DNA of 64,000 bases, from assembly GCA_002731275.1 (NCBI GenBank), contig PCBK01000073.1, positions 27,208-91,207 of the forward strand, written 5' to 3'. A program made the position numbers and the translations under genes. Shown here one piece after another: positions 16,287 through 25,138 of this stretch. Each line of letters opens with the position of its first letter. The stretch's first letter is position 1. A model generated the notes under the pieces. It did not search any database, had not been told where the DNA came from, and saw nothing but the letters and a program-made list of their open reading frames with translations. The DNA comes from Deltaproteobacteria bacterium (GTDB lineage: Bacteria > Myxococcota_C > UBA6777).

Positions 16287-17678
16287 ATGGAAAACAGCGA
16301 TTGGTCAGCGTTTGAAGATGAAGGACAATCCTTTACGCCGAATGAAGCGCTGGAGAGGCTACGTTCCTTTTTGTACAAGAGCCGCCCAACGAAGATACAC
16401 TGGCTCCAGCTCTGTCGTATCCTGTCGAAGTGGCCGGAGGATAGAGCGAGTCTCCTGACGGCGATTCAATACATTCGCGCACACACCAGCGAGTGGCCTG
16501 CGTCCATTCGTACCGTACCTGTGGAGTGGTTTCGCGCAGCTGAGGAGCAGCCACCTTATCCGGTGGAACCTGTTGTACATCAGGTCCGGTTTGAGCTGAT
16601 CAAAGCCTTCGCGTCGCTTGGTTGTGATCCTGCGTCGGTGTTTGTGCGGGAGTGTCTTGGTGAGCTTCCTAGCCCCGAATTGTCGACATGGCCACATCAT
16701 GGTTGGGTTGAGATCCCTTATCCGGCTGTAGAGGCACCTGTTGAGAAGGAGGTGAATGCGCACCGGACGACGGTGATGGCGATGAGTGTCGCGTCTGAAG
16801 CTGGAAGGCTCGCGACGGTTGACTTTGACGGTCACTGGGCGATTTGGGATGAACAATCGATGGCGCTCTTACATCATGGTGGTGTAGGGGGGTGCGGTCG
16901 AGGGATCTCCATCTCACCGGATGGTACATTGATCGTCGTGAAGACACAGCCAAGTGGTGTCTCTGTGGATGATTCGTATTCGTTGATCGACTGCGCATCT
17001 GGTGAAGTCCTCACCGTTATAAACGGCATGTTCAGCGCGGATGTCAGTTGGGTTGGGGAGTATATTGTCTTGGCGAGTGGGTTGTTGCTTGCGGTCTTGC
17101 AGAGAGATGGGACACAGGTCGATGTGTTGTCACTGGGTAGGCACTCCATACGCAAGGTTATTCCAGCACATGGACCGGGGGCGTGGGTTCTTGAAGAAGG
17201 GGCATTGACCTACGTGGAGGCGCTGACAGGGGCGGAGATGATGTTTTTGTCCGGCCTGGATCAGGCGCGCTGTCCATCTGCTGGCTGGGAGTCTGGTCAT
17301 TTTTCGAGGCCGAAGGAGAGTCCATTGTCCCCACTGGGGAGGATGTTACTTGGAGAAGTGGACGACCGTTATTTGGTCGTCAGGGAGCTTGCGACAGGTG
17401 CATCCTTGCTCTCGTTTCGACCTGTGCGTGAGGAGTGGCCGGAGATTGTGTGGGTGATGGGATCATTTTCTCGTGATGAAGAGTGTTTGTTGGTGTCGTT
17501 CATGCACATTATGGCGGAGCAGTGTACGTATTTTCTGTACCATCGAACAAAAGGTCTACTGCCTGTTCGTATCTCTGTGGAGGGTGAGTGGGTAAGCCAT
17601 TCCTTTGGTGTTTTCTCTTCAAATGGGGATAGTGTGTTTGTGACAGAAGGTCCGGTGATCAAGAAAATCCATCTGTGA
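16287..17678 (+). CDS. WD40-like beta-propeller protein of unknown function
   Basis: 463 residues from ATG 16287 (MENSDWSAFEDEG), with GGAG 6 nt upstream; the frame is open to 16236. The first about 160 residues are helical (FTPNEALERLRSFLYKSRPT, then WLQLCRILSKWPEDRASLLTA). From about 165 on there are repeating beta segments of the propeller type: AHRTTVMAMSVASEAGRLATVDFDGHWAIWD, GRGISISPDGTLIVVKT, LLGEVDDRYLVVRELATG, SFSRDEECLLVSF. No signal peptide and no catalytic motif. The propeller probably binds a partner protein. Some myxobacterial proteins combine such N-terminal helical parts with propellers, but I cannot name this family. The next gene is convergent, 39 bp away. Confidence 0.72.
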   Translation: MENSDWSAFEDEGQSFTPNEALERLRSFLYKSRPTKIHWLQLCRILSKWPEDRASLLTAIQYIRAHTSEWPASIRTVPVEWFRAAEEQPPYPVEPVVHQVRFELIKAFASLGCDPASVFVRECLGELPSPELSTWPHHGWVEIPYPAVEAPVEKEVNAHRTTVMAMSVASEAGRLATVDFDGHWAIWDEQSMALLHHGGVGGCGRGISISPDGTLIVVKTQPSGVSVDDSYSLIDCASGEVLTVINGMFSADVSWVGEYIVLASGLLLAVLQRDGTQVDVLSLGRHSIRKVIPAHGPGAWVLEEGALTYVEALTGAEMMFLSGLDQARCPSAGWESGHFSRPKESPLSPLGRMLLGEVDDRYLVVRELATGASLLSFRPVREEWPEIVWVMGSFSRDEECLLVSFMHIMAEQCTYFLYHRTKGLLPVRISVEGEWVSHSFGVFSSNGDSVFVTEGPVIKKIHL

Positions 17679-17717
17679 TGACATCTACATGGAGGCAGGT
17701 CTTGTTGTGAGACAGCC

Positions 17718-19247
17718 TTAGTCGGTTTTGTGTTTGTAGCTGATCTCGATATGTGCGGTGTTTTTTGGGAATTGCTGTGCGTTTCCGCTGAGGGCGATAC
17801 GAGGGCGGCTATGTTTTTCATTGGGTGGGAGATAGACCCAGCCATTGCCACGACATCGTTTCTCTTGTTGGTCACAGATCCTGTTGTCTTCACAGTGTTT
17901 GTTTTTCTGACAGTTGTTGCTGTTGACGGGAAACTCTGCGCGAGGGATCGTTGTGTAGTTCTCTTGTCTGTCTGCGAGTCTGACCGTGATCTCGGGCTCA
18001 TCGCCTGTTGGTTGTTTGCTGAGCACGAAGAAGCGCACGGAGTCGGTGATCTCTTCGGCAAAACTCTCAAATGCTCGGTTGTATTGGTTCTCCTGGCAAA
18101 AGGAGAACCAGTGTTCAGCTTCGCCAAAGGTGTTGATCAGATCCAGGTAGCGGTATCCTGGTGCGGCTTTGAGTGTTTGGTATGTACAGCCTCCACAGCG
18201 TCGTTTGTTGGGGCTGACATAGTAGCATTGTTCATAGCCAATGTCGTTGGGGTCGCCGAGTAGTCCGTTGACAAGGATCTGGTGACCATCTTGTTCGAGT
18301 TGTTTGAGGTAGTCGATGTAGCGTTGGGTGGAGTGGAGGTGCTGCATTTGTCCGGGGATGGGCTGGCCATCTTGATCGAGCTTGTCCGTACCTTCTTGGT
18401 CTTTGAGATTGCGACGAGCTGGCAAGTGACAGAGTGTGTGGAGATCATCGGGGGAGAGGGAAGCAGGAGGTGTGAGCTTCCCGTTATGAGAGCAGTCATT
18501 TTCACGGCTGATGAAGATAATGGAGACCAACGAACGTTTGCGCAGGAGGATTTGTCCTGTTGGGTTGTTTTGTGTGGAGAGGATGTCTCGAAGCGCTTCA
18601 AGGCTTCTGTTTGTAAAGTGTGTGGGACGTGTCTCAAGGCTGAATTGTTGTTGAAAGATGTGCAAGAATGACATCTCAAGTGCATCCAGCGAGAGCTGTG
18701 GAGAGGTCAGAGAGGATGGGAGCGATGTGGATGTTGGTTGTTTGAAGGCCGCAAATGGATCGACTGTGGGGAGCTTTGTGTGAAGAGGGAGCGTCGAAGT
18801 GTTGGTGTAAAGGGGACGCCAAAGATGTGTGTGTTCGGTCTCTTTCCACTTGAGCGCGTCGTGTAAGAACCCCACCTGTAAATTTCCGATCCCTCTTTTG
18901 GACAGCTCTTGGATAAGAGTCCAACCACCCTTCGCGAGGGCACGACCGGAGGATTTATTGATACCATAACGATCGGAGATGAAGAGGATGTCGACTTTTC
19001 TCTCGGAGGGGAGCGCAAAACGTTCGGTCAATCGAGTGGGTTGGTTGCTGATGGAGTCATTTTGGGAGTCGATACAGCTGCCGAGGTGGCAGGTCTTGTT
19101 GGCGTCAAAACAATCGGCATTGACGCGACATTCGTAATCCCATAGTTCACATCCCATAAACAGACACGCGACCATACAGAGTAATGTGTACACAAAGAGG
19201 TGTGTGTATCTTTCGTACTTTGTGGTCTGTGAATCCTTGATCATCAT
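17718..19247 (-). CDS. von Willebrand factor A-like lipoprotein with degenerate metal site
   Basis: 509 residues from ATG 19247 (MMIKDSQTTKYERYT). The signal ends in the lipobox-like LFMGC, so it is probably lipidated. A short Cys-rich segment follows (CRVNADCFDANKTCHLGSC). The core resembles myxobacterial VWA lipoproteins: KVDILFISDRYGINKSSGR aligns with the usual KVDILFVIDNSGSM, and SLVSIIFISRENDCSHNG with VVFVSDEDDCS. The DxSxS metal-binding motif is absent here (SDRYGINKS). A C-terminal Cys-rich part ends in a beta-rich domain. It is likely a surface adhesion or sensing protein; ligand unknown. Confidence 0.75.
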   Translation of the reverse strand: MMIKDSQTTKYERYTHLFVYTLLCMVACLFMGCELWDYECRVNADCFDANKTCHLGSCIDSQNDSISNQPTRLTERFALPSERKVDILFISDRYGINKSSGRALAKGGWTLIQELSKRGIGNLQVGFLHDALKWKETEHTHLWRPLYTNTSTLPLHTKLPTVDPFAAFKQPTSTSLPSSLTSPQLSLDALEMSFLHIFQQQFSLETRPTHFTNRSLEALRDILSTQNNPTGQILLRKRSLVSIIFISRENDCSHNGKLTPPASLSPDDLHTLCHLPARRNLKDQEGTDKLDQDGQPIPGQMQHLHSTQRYIDYLKQLEQDGHQILVNGLLGDPNDIGYEQCYYVSPNKRRCGGCTYQTLKAAPGYRYLDLINTFGEAEHWFSFCQENQYNRAFESFAEEITDSVRFFVLSKQPTGDEPEITVRLADRQENYTTIPRAEFPVNSNNCQKNKHCEDNRICDQQEKRCRGNGWVYLPPNEKHSRPRIALSGNAQQFPKNTAHIEISYKHKTD

Positions 19248-19493
19248 TGCGCTCTCACTTGTATCGCGTCTACTTAAGAACAGGTTCGATTGCATGTTCG
19301 GCAAAGTCAATGGGAGAGGTTCTTTTGTGTGCCGAGGGGGACTGCTCGATCGTCGGTGTGCTGAATGGTTTGTACGACATACGACAACAGGCCCAACAAG
19401 GTAAACACCACAGGTGGGCGTCATGTGACAAAAAGATTTTCTTTTTTTGGGGAGGTGTTGAAGAGAAAAACCTGTATTTTCTAGATTCAGGTC

Positions 19494-20417
19494 TTAGAGA
19501 GGGGGCTGTAGTGTGACAAAACGATAGCCTCGTTCTTTGATGCGTGTGATGAGCTTCGGAAGCGCTGCTCTCGACGCTCTTCGAGAGGGCATCATGACAT
19601 GTAGCAGGATAATGCTCCCTGGGCGTAATCGTTTGAGGATATGCTCGACGATTTTTTCGGATGAACGGGATACTGCAGCATATGTTTCGGGCTCAATATC
19701 CCACATGATCGTGCGTTTCTTTTGTCTGTAGAGCAGCCAGGGGAGGACGAAGAGTTTTTTGCCGTAGGGAGGACGAAAGTCGATGGGGCCTTTGTATCCA
19801 GCCGCACGAATAGCCTTGTCCGTCTCTGAGATCTCATATCTGACAAAAGATGGGGACTTGAGGACCATACGCTTATGCGAAAATGAATGGTTCCCTACAG
19901 CATGACCGTGCCTCACGATCGATTTCAACGCCTCTTGGTATGTTTTGGCGGATTTTCCTGTGACAAAGAACGTCGCTTTGACATTGTGTTTGTCCAAGAG
20001 AGAGAGGATTGGCTTGGTGTAGGCGGGATGTGGACCATCATCGAAGGTCAACGCGACGACCTTCTGTGATGTGTTGAGTCGGTACACAAGCTCTCCAAAG
20101 AGCTGAAAGGTTCTGGATTTGGCGATGAACCATGCACCGATGCATGCGAGCAAGAGCGCACTACAGACCAGCCATACATATCGTTTCTTTTTCTTTTTCA
20201 AGTTCTTCCTCTTTGTTGTGAGTGCGGGAGGGGGTGAGTACTCGATCTTGATGAAGGGGTTGTGAAGATATGATGAGTCGTGTGAGAAATGTGTGTTTTC
20301 TGAAGAGACGGAGGGGTCACTTTCTTCGCTCTTAGGAATTGTCTGGCTTTGCGCGTATCTTCCCTTTAGAAAAGGCATTTTTCTTCTTTGGGAGGTTGTC
20401 TTGAGGGCACGAGGCAT
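19494..20417 (-). CDS. Membrane-anchored polysaccharide deacetylase (NodB homology domain)
   Basis: 307 residues. A Lys-rich cytoplasmic stretch (RKNLKKKKKR, 70-79) precedes one membrane helix (about 80-98), and the catalytic domain follows outside. Carbohydrate esterase family 4 motifs are complete: TFDDGPHP (124-131, catalytic Asp and metal Asp), HSFSH (177-181, metal His), FRPPYG (motif 3), an IMWDIEPETY segment and ILLHV (motif 5). The enzyme removes acetyl groups from N-acetyl sugars, most often in peptidoglycan or another envelope polysaccharide. An alternative ATG at 20378 (MPFLKGRYAQ) is possible. The divergent neighbour is a beta-propeller lipoprotein. Confidence 0.92.
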   Translation of the reverse strand: MPRALKTTSQRRKMPFLKGRYAQSQTIPKSEESDPSVSSENTHFSHDSSYLHNPFIKIEYSPPPALTTKRKNLKKKKKRYVWLVCSALLLACIGAWFIAKSRTFQLFGELVYRLNTSQKVVALTFDDGPHPAYTKPILSLLDKHNVKATFFVTGKSAKTYQEALKSIVRHGHAVGNHSFSHKRMVLKSPSFVRYEISETDKAIRAAGYKGPIDFRPPYGKKLFVLPWLLYRQKKRTIMWDIEPETYAAVSRSSEKIVEHILKRLRPGSIILLHVMMPSRRASRAALPKLITRIKERGYRFVTLQPPL

Positions 20418-20521
20418 GTACGATGGGATGGTGTTCTCTTGTGCCTCTAAAAGTTATAGGTGCGACGGGTCTTTCTTGAGATCGGTTGACCAAACACCTC
20501 CCACGCCGAAGGAATGAAGTG

Positions 20522-21457
20522 ATGTCTCTTCCTCTTTCTTTAAAGATGCTTCCCATTTGTCTGGTGGCTTTTGCACTGTTTGTACAATGCCAACCCACTG
20601 TCCCCCTCGAACGAAAGCAGTCTCTCTTGAGACAAACCGCTGTTGGTCCTTCCAATCAGTTCCTTGTGACCCCTCGCTGGTCTCCTGATGGTCAGCGGCT
20701 GCTCGCGTCAGGCTATCACGGGAAGGGGCTCTTTGTTGTCGACAGAAAGACCTCTGTTGCGCGGGAGTGGTTGCCCAACTTTGTTGGGCGCGCTCGTTGG
20801 CGTGGTGATCATGCGATCGAGCTCTTTGTGTTCTCCAGTGCGAACCAGGCGACGTCACCTCACACGCTGCTCGATCTCAAGACGGGACAGGTCCGAGACA
20901 GTAAGCCAACCCTCAGACAGTGGGTCTCGCCAGAGGATCACCTTTTGTATGAACAACTTTGGGAGCGTGATGGGCGAAAGATCAGCTACCAGTGGTTTCA
21001 GCAGCTGCTCCAGATCAAAGTCGGTGATGAAGTCCTGATGAAGCAACAGGGGGTGTGGGGAGTGAGTGTCTCTCCTGATGGCCGTATGGTCGCGTTTAGC
21101 ACGGGGCTACTTGCGCGGGGACAGCTCCACGTTCACGACGGCAAGACGATACACGATCTGGGAGCTGGTATTCATCCCACGTGGTCGCCAGATGGTCGAT
21201 GGCTCATCTATTCTCGACCAAAAGCCAGTGACAACGAGACCTCAGCGTCCGACCTCAGGAAAGGGCAGCTCGAATTGATAGGTGCAGATCTTTACGCAGT
21301 GCAGCTACCTGAAAAGCGTTTTGTTCCACTCACAGAAACACCCCATCAATTTGAGCTGGAGCCTGCCGTCTCTCCTGACGGTAATCACATCGCGTGTGCG
21401 GACTGGAAAAGTGGAAGACTGCTCCTTTTGCCATTTGGTATCGGAGGAAAACGATGA
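20522..21457 (+). CDS. TolB-like (PD40) beta-propeller lipoprotein
   Basis: 311 residues from ATG 20522 (MSLPLSLKMLPICLVAF), preceded by GAAGGAATGAAGTG. The signal peptide ends at LFVQC, a plausible lipobox. Repeats of the PD40 type occur: VTPRWSPDGQRLLASG, VSVSPDGRMVAFSTG, HPTWSPDGRWLIYSR and PAVSPDGNHIACADW, giving about four to six blades. Such propellers bind proteins or peptidoglycan partners in the periplasm. Its stop overlaps the start of the CHAP/MopE gene (ATGA), so the two are co-translated and probably work together at the cell surface. Confidence 0.85.
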   Translation: MSLPLSLKMLPICLVAFALFVQCQPTVPLERKQSLLRQTAVGPSNQFLVTPRWSPDGQRLLASGYHGKGLFVVDRKTSVAREWLPNFVGRARWRGDHAIELFVFSSANQATSPHTLLDLKTGQVRDSKPTLRQWVSPEDHLLYEQLWERDGRKISYQWFQQLLQIKVGDEVLMKQQGVWGVSVSPDGRMVAFSTGLLARGQLHVHDGKTIHDLGAGIHPTWSPDGRWLIYSRPKASDNETSASDLRKGQLELIGADLYAVQLPEKRFVPLTETPHQFELEPAVSPDGNHIACADWKSGRLLLLPFGIGGKR

Positions 21458-23244
21458 GCACCTGTATTCGTTCTTGCGTGAAGATCTCTGTTTTTGTCTG
21501 CTTGTTTTGGTGTGTTCCTTTCCTCGCAAAAAGCTACGCAGCGACCTCATGTGGCGGGAAGACAAACAAAACGTCTTATTGTGGTCGAAGTAACTTCTGT
21601 ATTTGTTGTACCAGTCGGAGTTGCAGTGGTGGGGGCAATTGTGTCTGGTGGGCGTGGGAAGCTGCCTGCCGCAATTGGAAATTTGCTTTCGCAACGTGTA
21701 ACAACGCGCACCGTTGGAATGAGCAGGCTAGGAGCCGAAACATCCCCACCGGTAACAGCCCCCGGGATAGCTCTGTGTTTGTCTGTGAAAATGGTGGTAG
21801 CTGTAGCTATAAGTACGGACACGTCGGCTGGGTCGTCAAGGCTCATGCCAACGGTTCATTTTCGACGACCGAGCAATCTTGCTCGACCTACTGTGGGACG
21901 AGCTCCAAGACACGCCCCAAAGGTTACGCGACGGGAGGGTTTATTTACAACCCCAAAGCTCCCCAACTCAAGGCGTCATTTGTGAGCCAGTCAACGAGCG
22001 CTGGAGGAGCCTCTGGAGGGGCCCAACACTCCCTTTGTCCGGGGCAGTCATTCACCTTCTCGTTTAAGCTCAAAAACACAGGGAATGTCAACTGGATCGA
22101 TAATGGAAAGTACACAACTGGAAATGCGGTCCGGTTGGGTTTTCGTAGTGGTGAAAAGTTTCAGGGTGCCGATAGAATCAGCGTCAAGTCGACGAGCAAT
22201 ACGCAGGTGAAGCCGGGCGAGTCCGTGGCCTTCAATATACAGGGAACCGCTCCGACAAAGGGAGGTGTGTACAAATCAGAGTGGCAACTCGTGAGCGAAA
22301 AAGTGGCCTGGTTTGGTCCCAAGGTCTGGTTGTCCTTTCACGTCACCTCAACACCGCCGGGACTCGGTGACAACTGCAATCTCTCAGGCCAATCCCCCGG
22401 ATGTGAGAAGGGGACCAAGCAGTGCACTGCGAAGGGTGTCACTTGCGTTGGTGTCGGAGGCTCAGAGGAGGTCTGTGACAAGAAAGATAACGACTGTAAC
22501 GGGAAAATCGACGATCTTGAGAGAAAGTGCTACCAGGGCCCCGACGGCACACAAGACCAAGGGAGCTGTAAGAGCGGTACGCAGACTTGTAAGGACGGAG
22601 AGTGGGGAGAATGTGTTGGAGAAGTCCTCCCTACCAAGGAGATCTGTGGTAACGAACTCGATGACAACTGCGACGGACAGGTCGACGAACAATGCCCCAC
22701 CTGTGAAGACAAAGACAAGGATGGATACCGCGCTGGAGCTGCGTGTACCGGCGAACAAGATTGTGATGACAACGATCCCAATGTTTATCCTGGTGCACCT
22801 GAGATCTGTGGCAACGCCAAGGACGACGACTGTCGGGGGGGTGATAACCCCTGCAATACAGGGCAACAAAAGCCGATTGGTACGACAGGTTGCGTCCAGA
22901 ACGCCGACTGTCAGACGTCTTATTGTGGTCAGGTTGGAACGATCGCACGCTGTACAAAACATTGTATGAGCGACAGCGACTGTCCCAACAATTTGATGTG
23001 TATGAACCAGATGTGTTGGCCTTACCAGAAGACTTCTTCGGGAGCAACGGTTACATTGGAGCCTTGTGATCCTGCGAAGTGCGAAAAAGGAAGCGTCTGT
23101 GTCGATAACGAATGCACAAAGATGAAAGGATATGGTTGTGACTCTCTGTCCTCAACCTTACAAACAGTCGGTCCTCTCTGGTTCCTGTTGCTCCTCCTTG
23201 TGCCCTTTGTGTTGTCTCGTCGCAAAGCAGCGATGAATGGCTGA
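21454..23244 (+). CDS. Secreted CHAP amidase-like protein with NBR1-type Ig domain, MopE-type Cys/Asp repeats and MYXO-CTERM-like tail
   Basis: 596 residues from ATG 21454. Order: signal peptide (1-29); CHAP domain with catalytic Cys63 (GGNCVWWAWEAACR) and His123 (YGHVGWVV); a beta domain like the FW/NBR1 Ig fold (about 170-285, with PGQSFTFSFKLKNTGNVNW); Cys/Asp-rich repeats of the putative metal-binding MopE type (EVCDKKDNDCNGKIDD, EICGNELDDNCDGQVDEQC, DCDDNDPNVYPGAPEICGN); further Cys pairs; and a C-terminal GYGC, transmembrane helix and SRRK tail resembling the MYXO-CTERM sorting signal. CHAP enzymes cut peptidoglycan peptide or amide bonds. The tail implies anchoring at the cell surface. 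It is translationally coupled to the PD40 lipoprotein. Confidence 0.85.
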   Translation: MSTCIRSCVKISVFVCLFWCVPFLAKSYAATSCGGKTNKTSYCGRSNFCICCTSRSCSGGGNCVWWAWEAACRNWKFAFATCNNAHRWNEQARSRNIPTGNSPRDSSVFVCENGGSCSYKYGHVGWVVKAHANGSFSTTEQSCSTYCGTSSKTRPKGYATGGFIYNPKAPQLKASFVSQSTSAGGASGGAQHSLCPGQSFTFSFKLKNTGNVNWIDNGKYTTGNAVRLGFRSGEKFQGADRISVKSTSNTQVKPGESVAFNIQGTAPTKGGVYKSEWQLVSEKVAWFGPKVWLSFHVTSTPPGLGDNCNLSGQSPGCEKGTKQCTAKGVTCVGVGGSEEVCDKKDNDCNGKIDDLERKCYQGPDGTQDQGSCKSGTQTCKDGEWGECVGEVLPTKEICGNELDDNCDGQVDEQCPTCEDKDKDGYRAGAACTGEQDCDDNDPNVYPGAPEICGNAKDDDCRGGDNPCNTGQQKPIGTTGCVQNADCQTSYCGQVGTIARCTKHCMSDSDCPNNLMCMNQMCWPYQKTSSGATVTLEPCDPAKCEKGSVCVDNECTKMKGYGCDSLSSTLQTVGPLWFLLLLLVPFVLSRRKAAMNG

Positions 23245-23254
23245 GGAGTGTGGT

Positions 23255-24226
23255 GTGAAGATCTTGTTAGTTGGTGCTGGGGCTGTGGGGCAAGTCTTTG
23301 GTCGACATCTACAAAAAGGAGGCGCAGAGGTCAGCTTTTACGTGCGCGAAAAATACGCAGAGGAGGCTCGTGGAGGATTCACGATGTATGCCTGGAATGA
23401 GCATCGCGATGCGCTAAAACATCCTTTGCGGTTTGAGGGATTTGGTGTCCTGACGACCCTTGAGGAGGTCGCTTCGACGACGTGGGATCAGGTCTACCTA
23501 TGTGTCTCTTCGACGGCGCTTCGGGCTGGATGGCTCGGTGACTTTGTGGCGCAGTTGGGAGCCGCGACGCTTGTGTGTCTTCAGCCTGGTATGCACGACA
23601 AAGCCTATCTTTTGCAGTATATCTCCGAAGAGCGTGTGGTGATGGGGACAATTGGCTTCAACAGCTATTATGCGCCAATGCCCGGAGAAGAGGTCGAAGA
23701 AGAAGGCGTCGCCTATTGGTTCCCGTTCTTCTCACCCTCGCCGTTCTCTGGAAGCGAGCGAGTACGTTTACAAGGGGTGTTGCGTGCGTTGCGTGCGGGG
23801 AAGCTTCCTTGTATGAAGATGAGAGATGTTGTCGAAGGCTCCGTATACATTTCGGCTGTGTTGATGTTTGTGGTGACTGCGCTTGAGTGTCATGAGTGGT
23901 CCTTCAGCAAGCTCTCTAAGAGCCCCTTGTTGCGCGACATTCCAAAGGCTTCTTTTGAGGTGTTTGCGGTGCTTTCAAAGACATATCGACCTCCTGCGCC
24001 GTTGTGGTTGGTGAAGTTGGTGTTGCGTCCTTTTGCCTTGCGCTTCGGGTTATGGCTCGCGCCGCGCTTGATTCCATTTGATATTGAACAATTTTTCCGC
24101 GCACATTTCGAGAAGGTGGGAGATCAAACGGAGCTGTATCTTCTGGAGTATCTCGACGCTGGTGGTGAGCATCAGACCAAGACAGTTGCGGATTGGCTGT
24201 CTCGACTTCGTCAGTGTCGGGGCTGA
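23255..24226 (+). CDS. Ketopantoate reductase-like (ApbA/PanE family) oxidoreductase
   Basis: 323 residues from GTG 23255 (VKILLVGAGAVGQVFGRHL); GAGGAG lies 6 nt upstream of this GTG, while the ATG at 23237 has no ribosome site and overlaps the previous gene. The N-terminal Rossmann motif GAGAVG and a C-terminal helical domain fit the ApbA family, which reduces 2-oxo acids with NADPH, as in pantothenate synthesis. The protein is longer than classical PanE and the lysine/glutamate pattern of true PanE is not evident, so another 2-oxo acid or ketone may be the substrate. Its last 16 bp overlap the 3' end of the next, convergent gene. Confidence 0.8.
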   Translation: MKILLVGAGAVGQVFGRHLQKGGAEVSFYVREKYAEEARGGFTMYAWNEHRDALKHPLRFEGFGVLTTLEEVASTTWDQVYLCVSSTALRAGWLGDFVAQLGAATLVCLQPGMHDKAYLLQYISEERVVMGTIGFNSYYAPMPGEEVEEEGVAYWFPFFSPSPFSGSERVRLQGVLRALRAGKLPCMKMRDVVEGSVYISAVLMFVVTALECHEWSFSKLSKSPLLRDIPKASFEVFAVLSKTYRPPAPLWLVKLVLRPFALRFGLWLAPRLIPFDIEQFFRAHFEKVGDQTELYLLEYLDAGGEHQTKTVADWLSRLRQCRG

Positions 24227-25050
24227 TGGGACCGTTCGCTTCGAGTGTAATGTAACCACATCCCTGGGGATTCTGTGATTGTGTAATGATGTGTGATGTT
24301 GCAGGCTTCGATGATCTTGTATAGGTGTGCCTCCATCGTAGCCCTGGAACCAGATTCTCCGATGGATCGTATGGTTTGGTGTTCACCTTGTTGTTCTTTG
24401 GGGGGAAGGTGAAGGAACATCGACCAGTCATCCATATCTTGTCCAGCCATATGTGTTGCCTGTCCAGCCGATAAAGAGAAGGATTGGATGTCTTCGAGTG
24501 GGAGTTGAAACAGACATATTGCGTAGGCTGGTGGACCCGCGTACAGAGAGAATGTTTGTTGTGCCGAGTCTATACACACGTATCGTGGTGGGATAAAGGG
24601 GAGCAAGAGGTCGCGAACGGTCTGATACACGCCTCGTTCGAGGATATGAGCGGAGAGAGGGAGTAAAAGGACCATCAGCCATAAGATGTTGGGGAGGATG
24701 CTCCAGAGACCTGTCTTGTGCCAGCTCAGAAGATTGTAAATCGCCAACCAGGTGATGAGGATCGCCACACATAACAACACCGCGGAAAAGATGAGCGCAC
24801 CATAACTGATGCCCTGTACACGTATGTATTGTGGTTGTGTATTTGTGATCGATTGTCTCAATGGTGGGGTTGGTGTTGTCACTTTGTCTGGGTTCCTTTG
24901 CTCTTTCGAAGGCGGTTGGGATGCCATTGATGGGGTACTTCTTTCGGATTGTTTGGGTGATGATTGATGATACAAGTGGCGTTTGACCGCCAAGTGCAAA
25001 TGAGCGTACGAAGAATGGAATGTCTCTATTGGGGGTTCGTTTTTGCACAT
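24211..25050 (-). CDS. Two-helix membrane protein of unknown function
   Basis: 279 residues from ATG 25050; AAGG lies about 7 nt upstream. An alternative start at 24927 (MASQPPSKEQRNPDK) would remove 41 residues of unclear coding character. Two adjacent membrane helices (about 82-108 and 114-133) are followed by a soluble C-terminal domain with YVCIDSAQQTFSLYAGPPAYAICLFQLPLEDIQ, which resembles the PH-like domains found after paired helices in bacterial membrane proteins. No catalytic motif was seen. It overlaps the reductase gene by 16 bp at the 3' end and is divergent from the M50 peptidase gene. Confidence 0.65.
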   Translation of the reverse strand: MCKNEPPIETFHSSYAHLHLAVKRHLYHQSSPKQSERSTPSMASQPPSKEQRNPDKVTTPTPPLRQSITNTQPQYIRVQGISYGALIFSAVLLCVAILITWLAIYNLLSWHKTGLWSILPNILWLMVLLLPLSAHILERGVYQTVRDLLLPFIPPRYVCIDSAQQTFSLYAGPPAYAICLFQLPLEDIQSFSLSAGQATHMAGQDMDDWSMFLHLPPKEQQGEHQTIRSIGESGSRATMEAHLYKIIEACNITHHYTITESPGMWLHYTRSERSHQPRH

Positions 25051-25138
25051 TTTGTGCCTTAAGTGGTCTTATCTGTCTTTGTCCCTTTGTGCTATGATGT
25101 CGCGAAGAGAACGTGGACAGAGCTTGTAGGAGTTGTAG

